DNA from: Thiodiazotropha sp040506705 | GTDB lineage: Bacteria > Pseudomonadota > Gammaproteobacteria > Chromatiales > Chromatiaceae | NCBI GenBank assembly: GCA_040506705.1 | Contig: JBEVWG010000058.1 | Location: forward strand, 1-64,000 | Length of the DNA: 64,000 bases | Direction: 5' to 3' | Shown: piece after piece, positions 45,303 through 54,551 of the stretch | Layout: each line of letters opens with the position of its first letter | Position numbering within the stretch: position 1 is the stretch's first letter | The notes under the pieces: generated by a model | What the model was told of the DNA's origin: nothing | Databases searched by the model: none | The model's input: only the letters and a program-made list of their open reading frames with translations | Made by a program: the position numbers and the translations under genes

Positions 45303-45832
45303 GAATAATATTAATCATGATGCTGCTGGTAACCCACCAGGTCAGTGCTGAAAAATGCCCTGATACGCTCAATTTTGACAAACGTAAACTTGCTGATGAT
45401 TCTCAAACTAACCTTTGTGATGCCTATTCTGGAAAGGTTGTACTGATTGTAAATACAGCAAGTAAATGTGGGTTTACTCCCCAGTATGATGGTTTGGAAC
45501 AGCTTTACCGTACATACAAAGAGAGAGGACTGGTTGTATTGGGTTTTCCCAGTAATGATTTTGGTTCCCAGGAACCTGGGAGCGAAAAAGAGATTCAGTC
45601 TTTCTGCCGAAATACCTACAGCATAGAGTTTCCGATGTTCGAAAAGACAGTTGTTCGCAAAGGAAATGCTGATCCTCTATATCAAGAACTTGCGCGCCAG
45701 GCGGGAGAGTATCCAGCTTGGAATTTTCATAAATATCTACTGAACCGCGAAGGTGAATTGATTGGGAGTTTTCCCAGTCAGATTAAACCTGAAAGTCAGC
45801 AGTTGGTTAGTGCGATAAAAGAGCTGCTTTAA
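45299..45832 (+). CDS. Glutathione peroxidase family protein, exported
   Basis: A thiol peroxidase. MRIILIMMLLVTHQVSA looks like a signal peptide, which is uncommon for bacterial Gpx. The catalytic Cys57 is in TASKCGFTPQY, Gln91 in FGSQEPGS, and the Trp/Asn in PAWNFHKYL. It has Cys, not selenocysteine. The ATG overlaps the RnfG-like stop. Together the pair suggests periplasmic peroxide reduction fed by a flavoprotein; that link is inferred. Confidence 0.9.
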   Translation: MRIILIMMLLVTHQVSAEKCPDTLNFDKRKLADDSQTNLCDAYSGKVVLIVNTASKCGFTPQYDGLEQLYRTYKERGLVVLGFPSNDFGSQEPGSEKEIQSFCRNTYSIEFPMFEKTVVRKGNADPLYQELARQAGEYPAWNFHKYLLNREGELIGSFPSQIKPESQQLVSAIKELL

Positions 45833-46225
45833 AGAATATAAGGTAACTTGTTAGTTAATCAGAGATCGTCTTCTGCTTTGTCATTCTGACATTGCGATGA
45901 ATAATATTCTATTGGTTTACTCTATCTTAACTGTTTACATGCATGGTTTTAGAGGCCACTTTGTCTATTTTTCTGCTCTCCCAGAAGTTTCTTCTTAAGC
46001 AATAATTTATCATCGGCTCATGAAGGAACTGACAAGCTATAATAAAGTATCCTTCAAAGCATGCCAGCTAAGTAAAATTACTCTGTAAGCCAAACCCATT
46101 TTGTTGGACAATAGTGATCAGCAACAGAACACTACACCTGTTTAGTTTGACCTGTTTTGACTGGGTGTATAAATAAAAAAACTGAAGTTACTCATCTATA
46201 GAGATGGCTGGGGTACTGAATAATC
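45833..46225. other. Intergenic region upstream of nhaA
   Basis: 393 bp, AT-rich, with no gene and no LitR-type box. No recognised riboswitch. Confidence 0.4.
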
Positions 46226-47440
46226 ATGAATAATAATCAAGTATATGCAAAAGAGTTTTCTGAATGGATTCAGGACTTTATGCGAAGGGACTCTGCAAGT
46301 GGCATTATCCTGATTTTTGCAGCTGTGTTTGCCATGTTGTTGGAGAACTCACCCCTGAACTGGATCTATGATTCTCTGCTGAATACCCCTGTTGAGATTC
46401 GAGTCGGTGCTCTGCACCTGGCCAAGCCACTGCTTTTATGGATCAATGATGGCTTAATGGCTGTATTTTTTATGCTAATTGGCTTGGAGGTGAAAAGGGA
46501 GTTTCTAGAGGGGGAGTTGTCACGTATTGATCAGATTGTTCTACCTGGTTTGGGGGCAATTGGTGGGATGCTGGTTCCTGCCGCCATCTATTTTGCCTTT
46601 AATGTGGGAGACCCCATCGCACTGAGTGGCTGGGCTATCCCTGCCGCGACTGATATCGCCTTTGCACTGGGCATTCTGTCATTGGCTGGAAATCGGGTGC
46701 CTGTCTCATTGCGTGTGTTTTTAATGGCCCTGGCAATTTTTGATGATTTGGGAGCGATCATTATTATTGCTATTTTTTATACTGCTGACCTCTCCCTCTC
46801 CAGTTTGATTGTGGCTATTACCGCGATTTCGACTCTTTTTCTATTGAATATTAAGAATGTAACGCGCTTATCCGCCTATTTGGTTGTTGGGGTTATACTC
46901 TGGATAGCCGTATTGAAGTCGGGTGTTCATGCCACACTAGCTGGTGTGGTACTGGGTTTAATGATTCCAATTAAAGATCCTAAGGATGAAAGTCGCTCCC
47001 CCTTAAGGGAGGTTGAACATGGCCTGCATCAATGGGTAGCGTTTCTTATCTTGCCGGTATTTGCCTTTGCCAATGCAGGGGTTTCACTTTCAGGCTTAAG
47101 TGTTAGTGATTTACTTGAACCCATACCTTTAGGAATAGCTGCTGGGCTGTTTCTGGGTAAACCCTTAGGCATTCTTCTGTTTTGTGGAGTGGCAGTTTTG
47201 TTGGGCTTTGCTCAGCTACCCACTAGAGCAAGTTGGTCTGGATTTTTTGCGACTTCGGTGTTGTGTGGGATTGGATTCACTATGAGTCTGTTCATTGCTT
47301 CACTGGCATTTGAGCAGAGTGGGGAGGGTGCGGTGATTATGGGTGACCGGATTGGTATTTTACTGGGGTCAGGGCTTTCTGCCGTGGTTGGATTAGTGTT
47401 GCTTAAGTGGTTCAACCCATCAACTGCAGGGAATAAATAA
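46226..47440 (+). CDS. nhaA: Na+/H+ antiporter NhaA
   Basis: Exports sodium in exchange for protons across the inner membrane. About twelve membrane segments are visible. Landmarks are SASGIILIFAAVFAMLLENS, LMAVFFMLIGLEVKREFLEGEL, and the ion-binding Asp pair in ALAIFDDLGAIIIIAIFY. The GIGFTMSLFIASLAF stretch near the C-terminus is typical. At 404 residues it is complete. It is transcribed alone and fits a marine or brackish organism. Confidence 0.96.
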   Translation: MNNNQVYAKEFSEWIQDFMRRDSASGIILIFAAVFAMLLENSPLNWIYDSLLNTPVEIRVGALHLAKPLLLWINDGLMAVFFMLIGLEVKREFLEGELSRIDQIVLPGLGAIGGMLVPAAIYFAFNVGDPIALSGWAIPAATDIAFALGILSLAGNRVPVSLRVFLMALAIFDDLGAIIIIAIFYTADLSLSSLIVAITAISTLFLLNIKNVTRLSAYLVVGVILWIAVLKSGVHATLAGVVLGLMIPIKDPKDESRSPLREVEHGLHQWVAFLILPVFAFANAGVSLSGLSVSDLLEPIPLGIAAGLFLGKPLGILLFCGVAVLLGFAQLPTRASWSGFFATSVLCGIGFTMSLFIASLAFEQSGEGAVIMGDRIGILLGSGLSAVVGLVLLKWFNPSTAGNK

Positions 47441-47554
47441 CCAGGGAATCTCTGAGCAAGTCACAAACCGGCCTCTTGTCGCGAAAATGTACTGTTTCCG
47501 TGACTATTAATCCTGAAAACGACATACTTAGTCGCCGGGTTAATAGAACTGGCC

Positions 47555-48883
47555 CTAGGATAAAATATCAAGAATCAGGGCACGCACATCAACCTTGGCC
47601 TTCAATCGTACACATGCCAGGTAGAGTCCTGCCAGTTTACGATGTAGCATCAGAACATCATGTGGTGGCAGGTGCCAATAGTGTTGATTTAGACGAAGAT
47701 AAATCACCTGTTCGCTCATTCGCGTCATCAAATCCGAGTTTGCAAAATCGTAGCTTCCATTCTGTCTCATAGGTTCGGCGACATGCTTCAATAGATTGCA
47801 GATCGCAGAACGGTAGAGTTCCGGTGCTTGAGGATCTAGATAACCCACTTCGATTGCAGCCTGTTCCACTTGTTTTATATCATCTTCCAATAAACTGCTC
47901 AGTAAGTTGTGGAAGGCCATAATGCGAGTTTTTTCATAATATCGAACAGCGCCAAAATCAAGCAGTCCTAATTGTTCAGTTTTATCGTCATATCGATAGT
48001 TCGCAAAATTCGGGTCGGTTTGAACCATGCCCCAGCGAAAGGTTTCTTGAAGTGAAAGCCATGTTAGTCGATGGGCAACTGCATTTTTAATCTCCGATGA
48101 GTGTTGAGTAAGCTGATCCAAGGGTACTCCTGGTATGAAATCCATACACAGTACTTCTCTTGTTGTCATATCATCAACCGGAGTAGGTAGTTTGAATCCA
48201 GTTACAGATCCCAATTGCACTGCATATGACTTTTGGTTTACTGCTTCCTGAAAATAGTCTGCTTCCTGGTGTAGTTGTTGTTTTGTTTCGACAAGTAAGC
48301 CATTGACATTCAGTTCTTCTGGAATCATTCGAAACAACTTTAGTAGGGATGCGACATTATCTACATCGCTATCTATGCTTTTACGAATGCCAGGGTACTG
48401 GATTTTAATTGCCAGGTGTCGCCCCTGTTTCGTTATCGCTTCATGCACTTGCCCGATCGAGGCTGCAGCAATTGGGGTAAAGTTAAACCGTTTGAACTGA
48501 CGATCCCAATCTTTTCCCCAGTTCTGCTCAAGTACCTGGGCTACTTGACCTAATGGCATCTGATCAGCGTCTTCGCGTAACCGTGTCAGGAGTTGACTGA
48601 ATTCTTCAGGTAACAGGTCACCCGCTTCCATAGAGATCATCTGACCAAGCTTCATTGCCGCTCCACGCAACTCAGCAAGTTGTTTGGATAAACGGTTGGC
48701 ATTGGCTGGTGTAAGAAGTAGAGTGGAAGGGTTCAGGGATTCCCCAGTGAACAATCGTTTCGCGCCTTCAGTAAAAGCACCTCCAGCCATTCCACCTGCC
48801 AACTGGCCAAGTTTCAATATCCTCTTTCCCCGACTCTCCGGGATCTGACTTTGTGGCAGTTTTGGGAGTACGTTTTCTTGCAT
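47555..48883 (-). CDS. ABC1/UbiB (ADCK-like) atypical kinase family protein
   Basis: An atypical kinase of the UbiB/Coq8 group, whose members support quinone or lipid metabolism. The KxGQ region (KLGQMISMEAGDLLPEEF), the Ala-rich loop (AAASIGQVH), the nucleotide-binding Lys (AIKIQYPG), the catalytic DPNFANY and the metal-binding LLDFGAVR are all present. It is not the membrane-anchored UbiB, as no C-terminal helices are seen. The ATG at 48883 gives 442 residues; the frame is open to 48940. It is co-oriented with and 56 nt after an SDR gene driven by a TTGTACAA promoter. Confidence 0.9.
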   Translation of the reverse strand: MQENVLPKLPQSQIPESRGKRILKLGQLAGGMAGGAFTEGAKRLFTGESLNPSTLLLTPANANRLSKQLAELRGAAMKLGQMISMEAGDLLPEEFSQLLTRLREDADQMPLGQVAQVLEQNWGKDWDRQFKRFNFTPIAAASIGQVHEAITKQGRHLAIKIQYPGIRKSIDSDVDNVASLLKLFRMIPEELNVNGLLVETKQQLHQEADYFQEAVNQKSYAVQLGSVTGFKLPTPVDDMTTREVLCMDFIPGVPLDQLTQHSSEIKNAVAHRLTWLSLQETFRWGMVQTDPNFANYRYDDKTEQLGLLDFGAVRYYEKTRIMAFHNLLSSLLEDDIKQVEQAAIEVGYLDPQAPELYRSAICNLLKHVAEPMRQNGSYDFANSDLMTRMSEQVIYLRLNQHYWHLPPHDVLMLHRKLAGLYLACVRLKAKVDVRALILDILS

Positions 48884-48939
48884 GATGATCGATTCCGATT
48901 TTTTCCAGTTGTTTAATACCGAATTACCCGCAAGACCCA

Positions 48940-49902
48940 CTAGCAGGCAGGTGCAGTGTCATCTTCAGTAGCTTTATATTCACTGTTAAGATACTGAATA
49001 GTCTCTGGACAGAATGATTTTGGATCAATACTGCAAAGCTTATATATTTCGTCACCTCTACATATATTGCCTTTGGTCAACATTCGAATCTGATCTCTGC
49101 TGATGGGGAACCAGGAGTATCTATCGAGTAACATGGCTACCATGCTGGGGGCGAAAGTCGGTACGGGTAGCATCAGTTTTTCTTTACTATTTGCCTGGGC
49201 AATTAATCTGAGGATGGTTCGCCAGCTTAAATCTTCAGGGCCACCCAGAGTATAGGTTTTGCCAATGGTTTCTTGTTTTGTCAGTGACTTTGCAAAAGCC
49301 TGGGCAACATCTTCAACATGAACAGGTGAGAGTTTAAATCCGCCTGGTTCGTGAGGAATTAATCCTTCATAGAAGAGTGGCGCGGGTAGAGGTGGATCGA
49401 TGATCTCCTTTTTCAACATCGATGCAAACTCCTGACGCCCACGTGGGTTACCAAAGATGACTGATGGTCTGAATATGGTCCAGTCAAGCTGGCTATGTTT
49501 CAGATTCTCCTCCGCAGCAACTTTAGTCTTTTGGTATGGTGTCAGTTTGTGGTCTATCCCGTTAGCACTCATAAGAATGAAGCGCTTTATACCCATCTCC
49601 CGGGCCAGAGCTGCAGTTTTCACTACTCCTCTGTATTGCAACTTTTCAAAGGTGATACCTTGTTCAGGAAAGGCCCTTAGAATACCGATGTTATAAATCA
49701 CTGCATCAACATCTTTCAATAGCATTCTTATACTATTGTTATCTTCTATGTTACCTGCAAACCATTCCACTTGATCTCCAGCCATAGGCATCTGCTTCGG
49801 AATATGTCTGATCAGTACTCTTGGCGTATCTCCCTGTCGCACCAGTGCATCCACTAGATATTGGCCAACAAATCCAGTGCCACCTAAAATTGCTACTTTC
49901 AT
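48940..49902 (-). CDS. NAD(P)-binding SDR (atypical, complex I NDUFA9-like)
   Basis: An extended SDR of the NAD-dependent epimerase / NDUFA9-like type. The cofactor loop GGTGFVG is at about 7-13. YQKTKVAAEENL holds the Tyr-x3-Lys. The reaction is unknown. The ATG at 49902 follows AGGAG and gives 320 residues; the frame is open upstream to 49968. The promoter has TTGTAC as -35 and TTATAC as -10, so LitR-type control is likely. Confidence 0.9.
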   Translation of the reverse strand: MKVAILGGTGFVGQYLVDALVRQGDTPRVLIRHIPKQMPMAGDQVEWFAGNIEDNNSIRMLLKDVDAVIYNIGILRAFPEQGITFEKLQYRGVVKTAALAREMGIKRFILMSANGIDHKLTPYQKTKVAAEENLKHSQLDWTIFRPSVIFGNPRGRQEFASMLKKEIIDPPLPAPLFYEGLIPHEPGGFKLSPVHVEDVAQAFAKSLTKQETIGKTYTLGGPEDLSWRTILRLIAQANSKEKLMLPVPTFAPSMVAMLLDRYSWFPISRDQIRMLTKGNICRGDEIYKLCSIDPKSFCPETIQYLNSEYKATEDDTAPAC

Positions 49903-49936
49903 GTTTTGCTCCTGCAAAGGTGAACGAATAGGTATA

Positions 49937-49960
49937 ACATTGTGACTCTGAGTTGTACAA
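49937..49960 (-). promoter_or_regulatory. Promoter with a TTGTACAA box for the SDR-ABC1 operon
   Basis: On the minus strand TTGTAC (49960-49955) is followed after 17 bp by TTATAC. The palindromic TTGTACAA at 49953-49960 matches one half of the LitR-type operator. No clear second half lies 9-11 bp away. Confidence 0.5.
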
Positions 49961-49985
49961 AAAGTCACATCTTAGTTGGATAATA

Positions 49986-49993
49986 TTGTACAT
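49986..49993 (+). promoter_or_regulatory. TTGTACAT box upstream of the peroxiredoxin gene
   Basis: A single TTGTACA box, 33 bp from the one serving the divergent SDR gene and 69 bp upstream of the peroxiredoxin ATG. I do not see a good -10 at the right spacing. Confidence 0.4.
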
Positions 49994-50062
49994 AATGAGC
50001 ATGCTGATCTTGTGGTTTCTATCAAGGCAATAGAGCATGACTTGTAATAGGTAATATCTGTT

Positions 50063-50518
50063 ATGAAACTTGGTGATATGGCGGCAGAATTCATCCTCCA
50101 TGATCAGACCGGTAAAGCGCATAGCTTGAAGGATTACCGTGGTCGTTGGGTAGTACTCTATTTTTACCCCAAAGATGATACACCAGGCTGTAGAACTGAA
50201 GCTTGTGCTTTTCGAGATCAGCGCTCGGTTTTTGAGGGGTTGGAAGTAGTGGTTCTTGGGGTGAGCACAGATGATCAGAGAAGCCATCAGAGATTTGCTG
50301 AGAAATTCGAGCTTGGATTTCCAATTCTATCTGATGTAGAGGGCAGAGTCGCTCAATCCTATGGTTCATTGTTTAGGTTATGGCCCTTCATTTTCGCTAA
50401 AAGGCAGACTTTTATCATTGATCCGGCAGGTAAGATTGCCGCTATATACAGAAAAGTGGATGCAAAAAACCACAGTTTGCATATTGTGGAAGAGCTGCAA
50501 AGAGTTATGCAGAAGTAA
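50063..50518 (+). CDS. Peroxiredoxin, Bcp/PrxQ type
   Basis: Reduces hydroperoxides through thiols. The peroxidatic Cys43 and resolving Cys48 are in DDTPGCRTEACAFRD, the PrxQ spacing of five residues. VVLYFYPKDDTPGC and GVSTDDQRSHQRFAEKF confirm the family. At 151 residues it is complete. It is divergent from the SDR gene across a 160-bp region with two TTGTACA boxes. Confidence 0.93.
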   Translation: MKLGDMAAEFILHDQTGKAHSLKDYRGRWVVLYFYPKDDTPGCRTEACAFRDQRSVFEGLEVVVLGVSTDDQRSHQRFAEKFELGFPILSDVEGRVAQSYGSLFRLWPFIFAKRQTFIIDPAGKIAAIYRKVDAKNHSLHIVEELQRVMQK

Positions 50519-50526
50519 CAAGTAAA

Positions 50527-51282
50527 CTATTCAATCATTTGAAAAGGTATCTCATACTCTGCAAGTGATTTCTGTAGTAATTTAAACGCGCTATCGATAT
50601 CACCGCTACCGCGTAAGCCCAGTTCGATAGTCCCTTGACTGCCAAATTTTGGAAGACTGAAAAGTTTGAGATCACTCAGGTGGAGATTCATATCATCCAT
50701 AAGCGGCACGAGTGAGCTTTCTGGTGTGTTAAGCACAAGTAGCGATTTTTCCTGGAACTTACACTTGGCACCTGAATAGTAGTGTTTCAGCACCCACTCA
50801 GCCATCGGCCAGGCCATTTCTGGGAAACCTGGTAAAAAGTAGTGTCGATTGATGCTGAAACCAGGTATCTGGTTGTGTGGATTTGGAATCAGATCACACC
50901 CCATAGGGAGATCGGCCATTTTTATGCGAGTCGGATAGGCTGCTTCCCCAAATTGATCTTCGATAAGATGTTTAGCCTCGGAATGGCGTTCCAGCGTGAC
51001 TCCTGATGCCTGAGCTGCACAGCTTCGAGTTAAATCATCAGGTGTTGCGCCAATGCCGCCGCAGACGAATACCGGGTGTTGTGCTGCCATAGAGAATGAG
51101 AGATGACGGGTAAGGCTCAGTTCCTCATCAGGTAGTATCCAGGATCTGATGAGTTGCTTACCATGCGCTCTGAGCAGGCTACGGAAATGGGCTAGGTGTT
51201 GGTCATTTCTGCTACCAAATAGCAGTTCATCACCAATTATGATGAGGCCGAATCTAGAGGTGGCTGATTGTGTGAAATTCAT
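50527..51282 (-). CDS. CinA N-terminal/MoaB-like molybdopterin-binding fold protein
   Basis: A stand-alone competence-damage-inducible (CinA_N/COG1058) domain. GLIIIGDELLFGSRND and FVCGGIGATPDDLT are the family motifs. The C-terminal NMN deamidase domain of full CinA is missing. COG1058 stand-alone members are proposed to be nucleotide-processing enzymes. It converges on the peroxiredoxin gene with an 8-nt gap. Confidence 0.87.
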   Translation of the reverse strand: MNFTQSATSRFGLIIIGDELLFGSRNDQHLAHFRSLLRAHGKQLIRSWILPDEELSLTRHLSFSMAAQHPVFVCGGIGATPDDLTRSCAAQASGVTLERHSEAKHLIEDQFGEAAYPTRIKMADLPMGCDLIPNPHNQIPGFSINRHYFLPGFPEMAWPMAEWVLKHYYSGAKCKFQEKSLLVLNTPESSLVPLMDDMNLHLSDLKLFSLPKFGSQGTIELGLRGSGDIDSAFKLLQKSLAEYEIPFQMIE

Positions 51283-51457
51283 GGGCTGATGGTTGGCAAT
51301 AAACTTAAGTGAGCGTGCTGGCTCTTATCCGGAAAAGCATTATGAGAATGAAGTTTGTAAATCAGTAATAATAAATAGCGCTTTAATCATCTGAAATTAC
51401 CACTGTTCTACAAGCGCCCAGTTTCATAAGGAGGATGAAAAGAGGTTTGAATAGTGG

Positions 51458-51913
51458 TCAATCCTTGCTTGTAAGTTTCTTTTCCAGCTGTTTAATACGC
51501 TGTTTTGCCTGTTCTAATTCTTGTTCGATTTCAACTTCTTTAGTGACATCTTTTTGAATGCCGATATAGTAAGTTAGACCATCTTCAGCGCTGATAATTG
51601 GGGTAATGCTCAATTCGTTCCAAAAGAGGGAGCCATCCTTGCGGTAGTTACGAAGCCTGGTTCGGCAGGGTTGATTAGATTCAATCGCTTGGCGAATGAC
51701 CTGGCGAGCCTCCTGGTCTCGGTCATCCCCTTGAAGGAATCGACAGTCCTGATAGAGGATATCTTCCTCTGTATAGCCGGTAAGCCGTTCAAAAGCACTA
51801 TTTACATATAGTAGGATTGTGTCATCACCTTCCCGTTCAGCGATCACTAATCCGTCATTGGCAGTATCCAAAGCCTGCTTGAGCAGCTGTAAACTGATCG
51901 GTAATTGCTTCAT
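51458..51913 (-). CDS. Short LOV-domain blue-light photoreceptor
   Basis: A single PAS/LOV core of about 115 residues plus a C-terminal coiled-coil helix (about 125-150), with no output domain. The photoactive Cys57 is in DCRFLQGDDRD; the usual Asn before the Cys is Asp. The flavin-contacting Arg58, Gln61, Asn89, Asn99 and Gln120 are all in their family positions (RNYRKDG, FWNELSITPI, YYIGIQKDVT). Short LOV proteins of this kind act by protein contact. A LitR-like regulator 11 kb away is its likely partner, as in Pseudomonas. Confidence 0.9.
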   Translation of the reverse strand: MKQLPISLQLLKQALDTANDGLVIAEREGDDTILLYVNSAFERLTGYTEEDILYQDCRFLQGDDRDQEARQVIRQAIESNQPCRTRLRNYRKDGSLFWNELSITPIISAEDGLTYYIGIQKDVTKEVEIEQELEQAKQRIKQLEKKLTSKD

Positions 51914-52157
51914 TTCTTATACCTTAACAAACAAATGCCATATGGATGTTAAGCGCATGTCAGGATCGGCATGGTTGTCGCTATGGTTTAATTCTACGAT
52001 AACCAGACAATTGATTGAAGTGGGTGGTTCAATAAAGGTGTAGAAAAAGTACTTTTGCTGCCAGAATTCTGTTGAGGAAGCTCTTTACCTGGCAGGGGTG
52101 GATGATCTTAGAGGCAAAATATGCTGGCATATAGCGGGGATATCTCGAGAGAACCTG

Positions 52158-52724
52158 CTATTGCCCAATCAGACTCAATCTCAATTTATCATCAATAGGA
52201 TTCTGCCCTAACCATATATCCATGTATGACTCAGCAAGAATTCTGTCTGAGAGGGATATTACTTCCTGATGATTGAGCTCAAGTTTTATCTCTCCCTGGT
52301 CTGTGGAAGTCAAGGCATAGCGATCACCGGGTTGAACATCATGCATTGCAGCATGTAACCGATCCAAAGAGGGACGTATCATCTCCAGCCTGTTTTCTCC
52401 TTGCTGCTCCAATATGAATTTTTCAGCAGTTTTGCGAATTTGCGATACCTTGACAGGTACCAGGTAGTGTATTATCAGTCGTCTCTCCTGTTTGGCACTA
52501 TCTTGAGAGGTATAAAGAGCAGCTGCGTATAGGTCGATCAAGATACCCCATGTCAACATTCCTGCACCTTTAAGTTCCAGTTCACCACTATCCGTCAAAA
52601 GGTATTGATCGAAGTGAATATCTTTGATCTTCATCCCCTGGTTTGCAGATACCTGAGAACTGTAAAGCAGTGCCAGTAAAATAACAGTCAATATGCGTGA
52701 TCTGAAATAAGTATGCTTAGTCAT
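52158..52724 (-). CDS. Chalcone isomerase-like family protein, secreted
   Basis: Signal peptide about 1-28 (ILTVILLALLYSSQVSA), then a chalcone-isomerase-like domain (ELELKGAGMLTWGILIDLYAAALY; WLGQNPIDDKLRLSLIG at the end). It lacks known plant active-site context; bacterial members may bind fatty acids. It overlaps the DUF3833 gene by 8 nt and is the last gene of the lipid operon that starts at 57895. Confidence 0.88.
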   Translation of the reverse strand: MTKHTYFRSRILTVILLALLYSSQVSANQGMKIKDIHFDQYLLTDSGELELKGAGMLTWGILIDLYAAALYTSQDSAKQERRLIIHYLVPVKVSQIRKTAEKFILEQQGENRLEMIRPSLDRLHAAMHDVQPGDRYALTSTDQGEIKLELNHQEVISLSDRILAESYMDIWLGQNPIDDKLRLSLIGQ

Positions 52725-53262
52725 GATTTACACTCTTTCTAAAAAATAGTAGGACTTCTCCGATTTTGATACCAAACTTGGTGACTTCAGCTCTATTAAC
52801 CAGTGTCTCTTCATCTATGAGAAACATCCAGTCGTTAAAATGAACTCGCCAATCCTTGTTATTGATCGAAAGGTCCATCTTATATTGCCATTGCAGGCTG
52901 CTACCGTATGCTTGCCCCTTTGCTTCACCGACAATATCCAAAGCTGTACCTGTATAGTTGTGTTTATCCACCCGGTTTATCAGCCACACCCGCTGTTGAG
53001 TAGACCCATCATCATAAACGAACGATTCTTCTAGCTTTAAGAGGTTGTCAGTGACGTTGCCAACAATCTTAACCGTGAATCTTTTGCGTAATGTTCCGAA
53101 TCTATCAACAAAGACGCCCCAGGCTTGTTGCTCTCCATCGAAATACTCAAATAGATCGAACTCCGGTTGAGTTTCCAGATAGTCAATGGGTTTCATGTTG
53201 GAGCACCCTAGTGTCATCAGCAGAACCAGGCTGAGTAGCCATTTGTTGGTAAGAAATTTCAC
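52717..53262 (-). CDS. DUF3833 family lipoprotein
   Basis: The lipobox is LMTLGC, with Cys at about 20. The mature domain (FDLFEYFDGEQQAWGVFVDRFGTLRKRF and FNDWMFLIDEETLVNRAEVTKFG, in pieces) matches DUF3833, an outer-membrane lipoprotein family usually found beside CFA-type synthases. It starts with GTG after AGGAGT, inside the end of the MFS transporter gene, with an 80-nt overlap in another frame. Confidence 0.9.
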   Translation of the reverse strand: MKFLTNKWLLSLVLLMTLGCSNMKPIDYLETQPEFDLFEYFDGEQQAWGVFVDRFGTLRKRFTVKIVGNVTDNLLKLEESFVYDDGSTQQRVWLINRVDKHNYTGTALDIVGEAKGQAYGSSLQWQYKMDLSINNKDWRVHFNDWMFLIDEETLVNRAEVTKFGIKIGEVLLFFRKSVNHD

Positions 53263-54547
53263 TATTAGTACTCCTTTGTAAAATTTTGAGTTGCCGGCTA
53301 TTCAGTGGGAAATGCCATATCATCCAGGCTGCTGCCAGCTTGAATGGAATTGGAAGTAAGCCATAGGCGAGGATAAGTGCCTGTATGCCCTGCTTGGTTG
53401 GCAGGGTAGGGTTGAACCCATTTGATTGAACCAGGGGGTAGACAAGTCCAATGGCTAGTGCCAGTGACAGTTTCGTAGCCATACCCCACAGACCGAAGAA
53501 AATTCCTGCCCGTTCACCACCGCCATCAGCTCTGTCGATATCGATTACATCTGCCTGGATGGCAGCTGGTAGTGAGATGTCAATTCCAAGGCTGAGACCT
53601 GTCAACAGGCAGATAATAAGAAAAGGATATATTTCACCGCTAGGTAGCAGAGGTACCCAGACAAAAACAGATGCTGAGAATACCAATGCCACAGCCCACG
53701 CGGAGTGTTTCTGTATACGGTGGGACAGGGGTAACCAGATCAGTAGACCCAATAGCCCTGATGCGAAGTATACGGTGAGAAATAGCCATGTTTTGTCACT
53801 GAGTCCCAAAGCAAACTCAACATAGAGTAAAAAAAGACTGGCAGGTATGGCATTTGCGATACCGTTTAACAAATAGGCAAGTAAAAGCTTTTTTAAAGGA
53901 GCATTCTTCTTGAGAAGCTTCATCCCTTCCTTTAATCCTGTTTGTTTGCCCTCTTTTACCTGATTCGGAACTAGCAGCAATCCAGGCATGGAAAGCAGGA
54001 AAGTTACTATAAATATAATGCCGACTATTTCTAATAACTGACTGTTTTGATGGTCTGCAATCAGTAGAGGAATGGTTACTACAGTTAACGTGCCAATCAG
54101 CACGTAAATCTCTCTAACTGATGTGATTTGCGATCGCCTGGTGTAGTCCGTAGAGAGTTCAGCGCCCCAGGCTGAATATGGAATAACTACCCATGTCCAG
54201 CCTGTATATAACAGTGCTGACCAAATCAGCAGATAAGCTGCGTCAGGTATGCCAGATGGAATGAAGAGCATATAGCAGGATATGATCAATAGCGGGGCGC
54301 CACTATAGATCATCAATCTTCTACGTCCGTTTTTAATATTGAATCGGTCACCCAGGTAACCTGCGACAGGATCAGAGCAGAGATCCCACAAACGTGAAAA
54401 CATGAGCAGGAAACCAACACTTGCCATTCCCAAGCCAAATTCATCAGCGTAAATTGGAGGCAAAAAAATAACCAGTGGCAATCCCAAAAATGCCAACGGT
54501 AGACCAGGTAGGCCATACCACATCAGTTGTTTCCACCACTGACTCAT
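53183..54547 (-). CDS. MFS transporter (GPH/melibiose permease-like)
   Basis: An inner-membrane transporter with about twelve helices. SRLWDLCSDPVAGYLGDRF is the GPH signature and IDISLPAAIQADVIDID the matching motif in the second half. The substrate is unknown; context suggests a lipid or lipid precursor. The ATG at 54547 lies 4 nt beyond the CFA stop; the frame is open to 54616. Its last 27 codons overlap the DUF3833 gene. Confidence 0.9.
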   Translation of the reverse strand: MSQWWKQLMWYGLPGLPLAFLGLPLVIFLPPIYADEFGLGMASVGFLLMFSRLWDLCSDPVAGYLGDRFNIKNGRRRLMIYSGAPLLIISCYMLFIPSGIPDAAYLLIWSALLYTGWTWVVIPYSAWGAELSTDYTRRSQITSVREIYVLIGTLTVVTIPLLIADHQNSQLLEIVGIIFIVTFLLSMPGLLLVPNQVKEGKQTGLKEGMKLLKKNAPLKKLLLAYLLNGIANAIPASLFLLYVEFALGLSDKTWLFLTVYFASGLLGLLIWLPLSHRIQKHSAWAVALVFSASVFVWVPLLPSGEIYPFLIICLLTGLSLGIDISLPAAIQADVIDIDRADGGGERAGIFFGLWGMATKLSLALAIGLVYPLVQSNGFNPTLPTKQGIQALILAYGLLPIPFKLAAAWMIWHFPLNSRQLKILQRSTNSEISYQQMATQPGSADDTRVLQHETH

Positions 54548-54551
54548 TTTT

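Noticed and set aside
47476..47772. 98-codon frame downstream of nhaA
   Set aside because: Mostly antisense to the ABC1 kinase gene, whose motifs are intact; no family signal.
47555..48883. UbiB gene symbol
   Set aside because: Motifs fit the ABC1/ADCK family, but no C-terminal membrane helices and no ubi genes are present, so the symbol is withheld.
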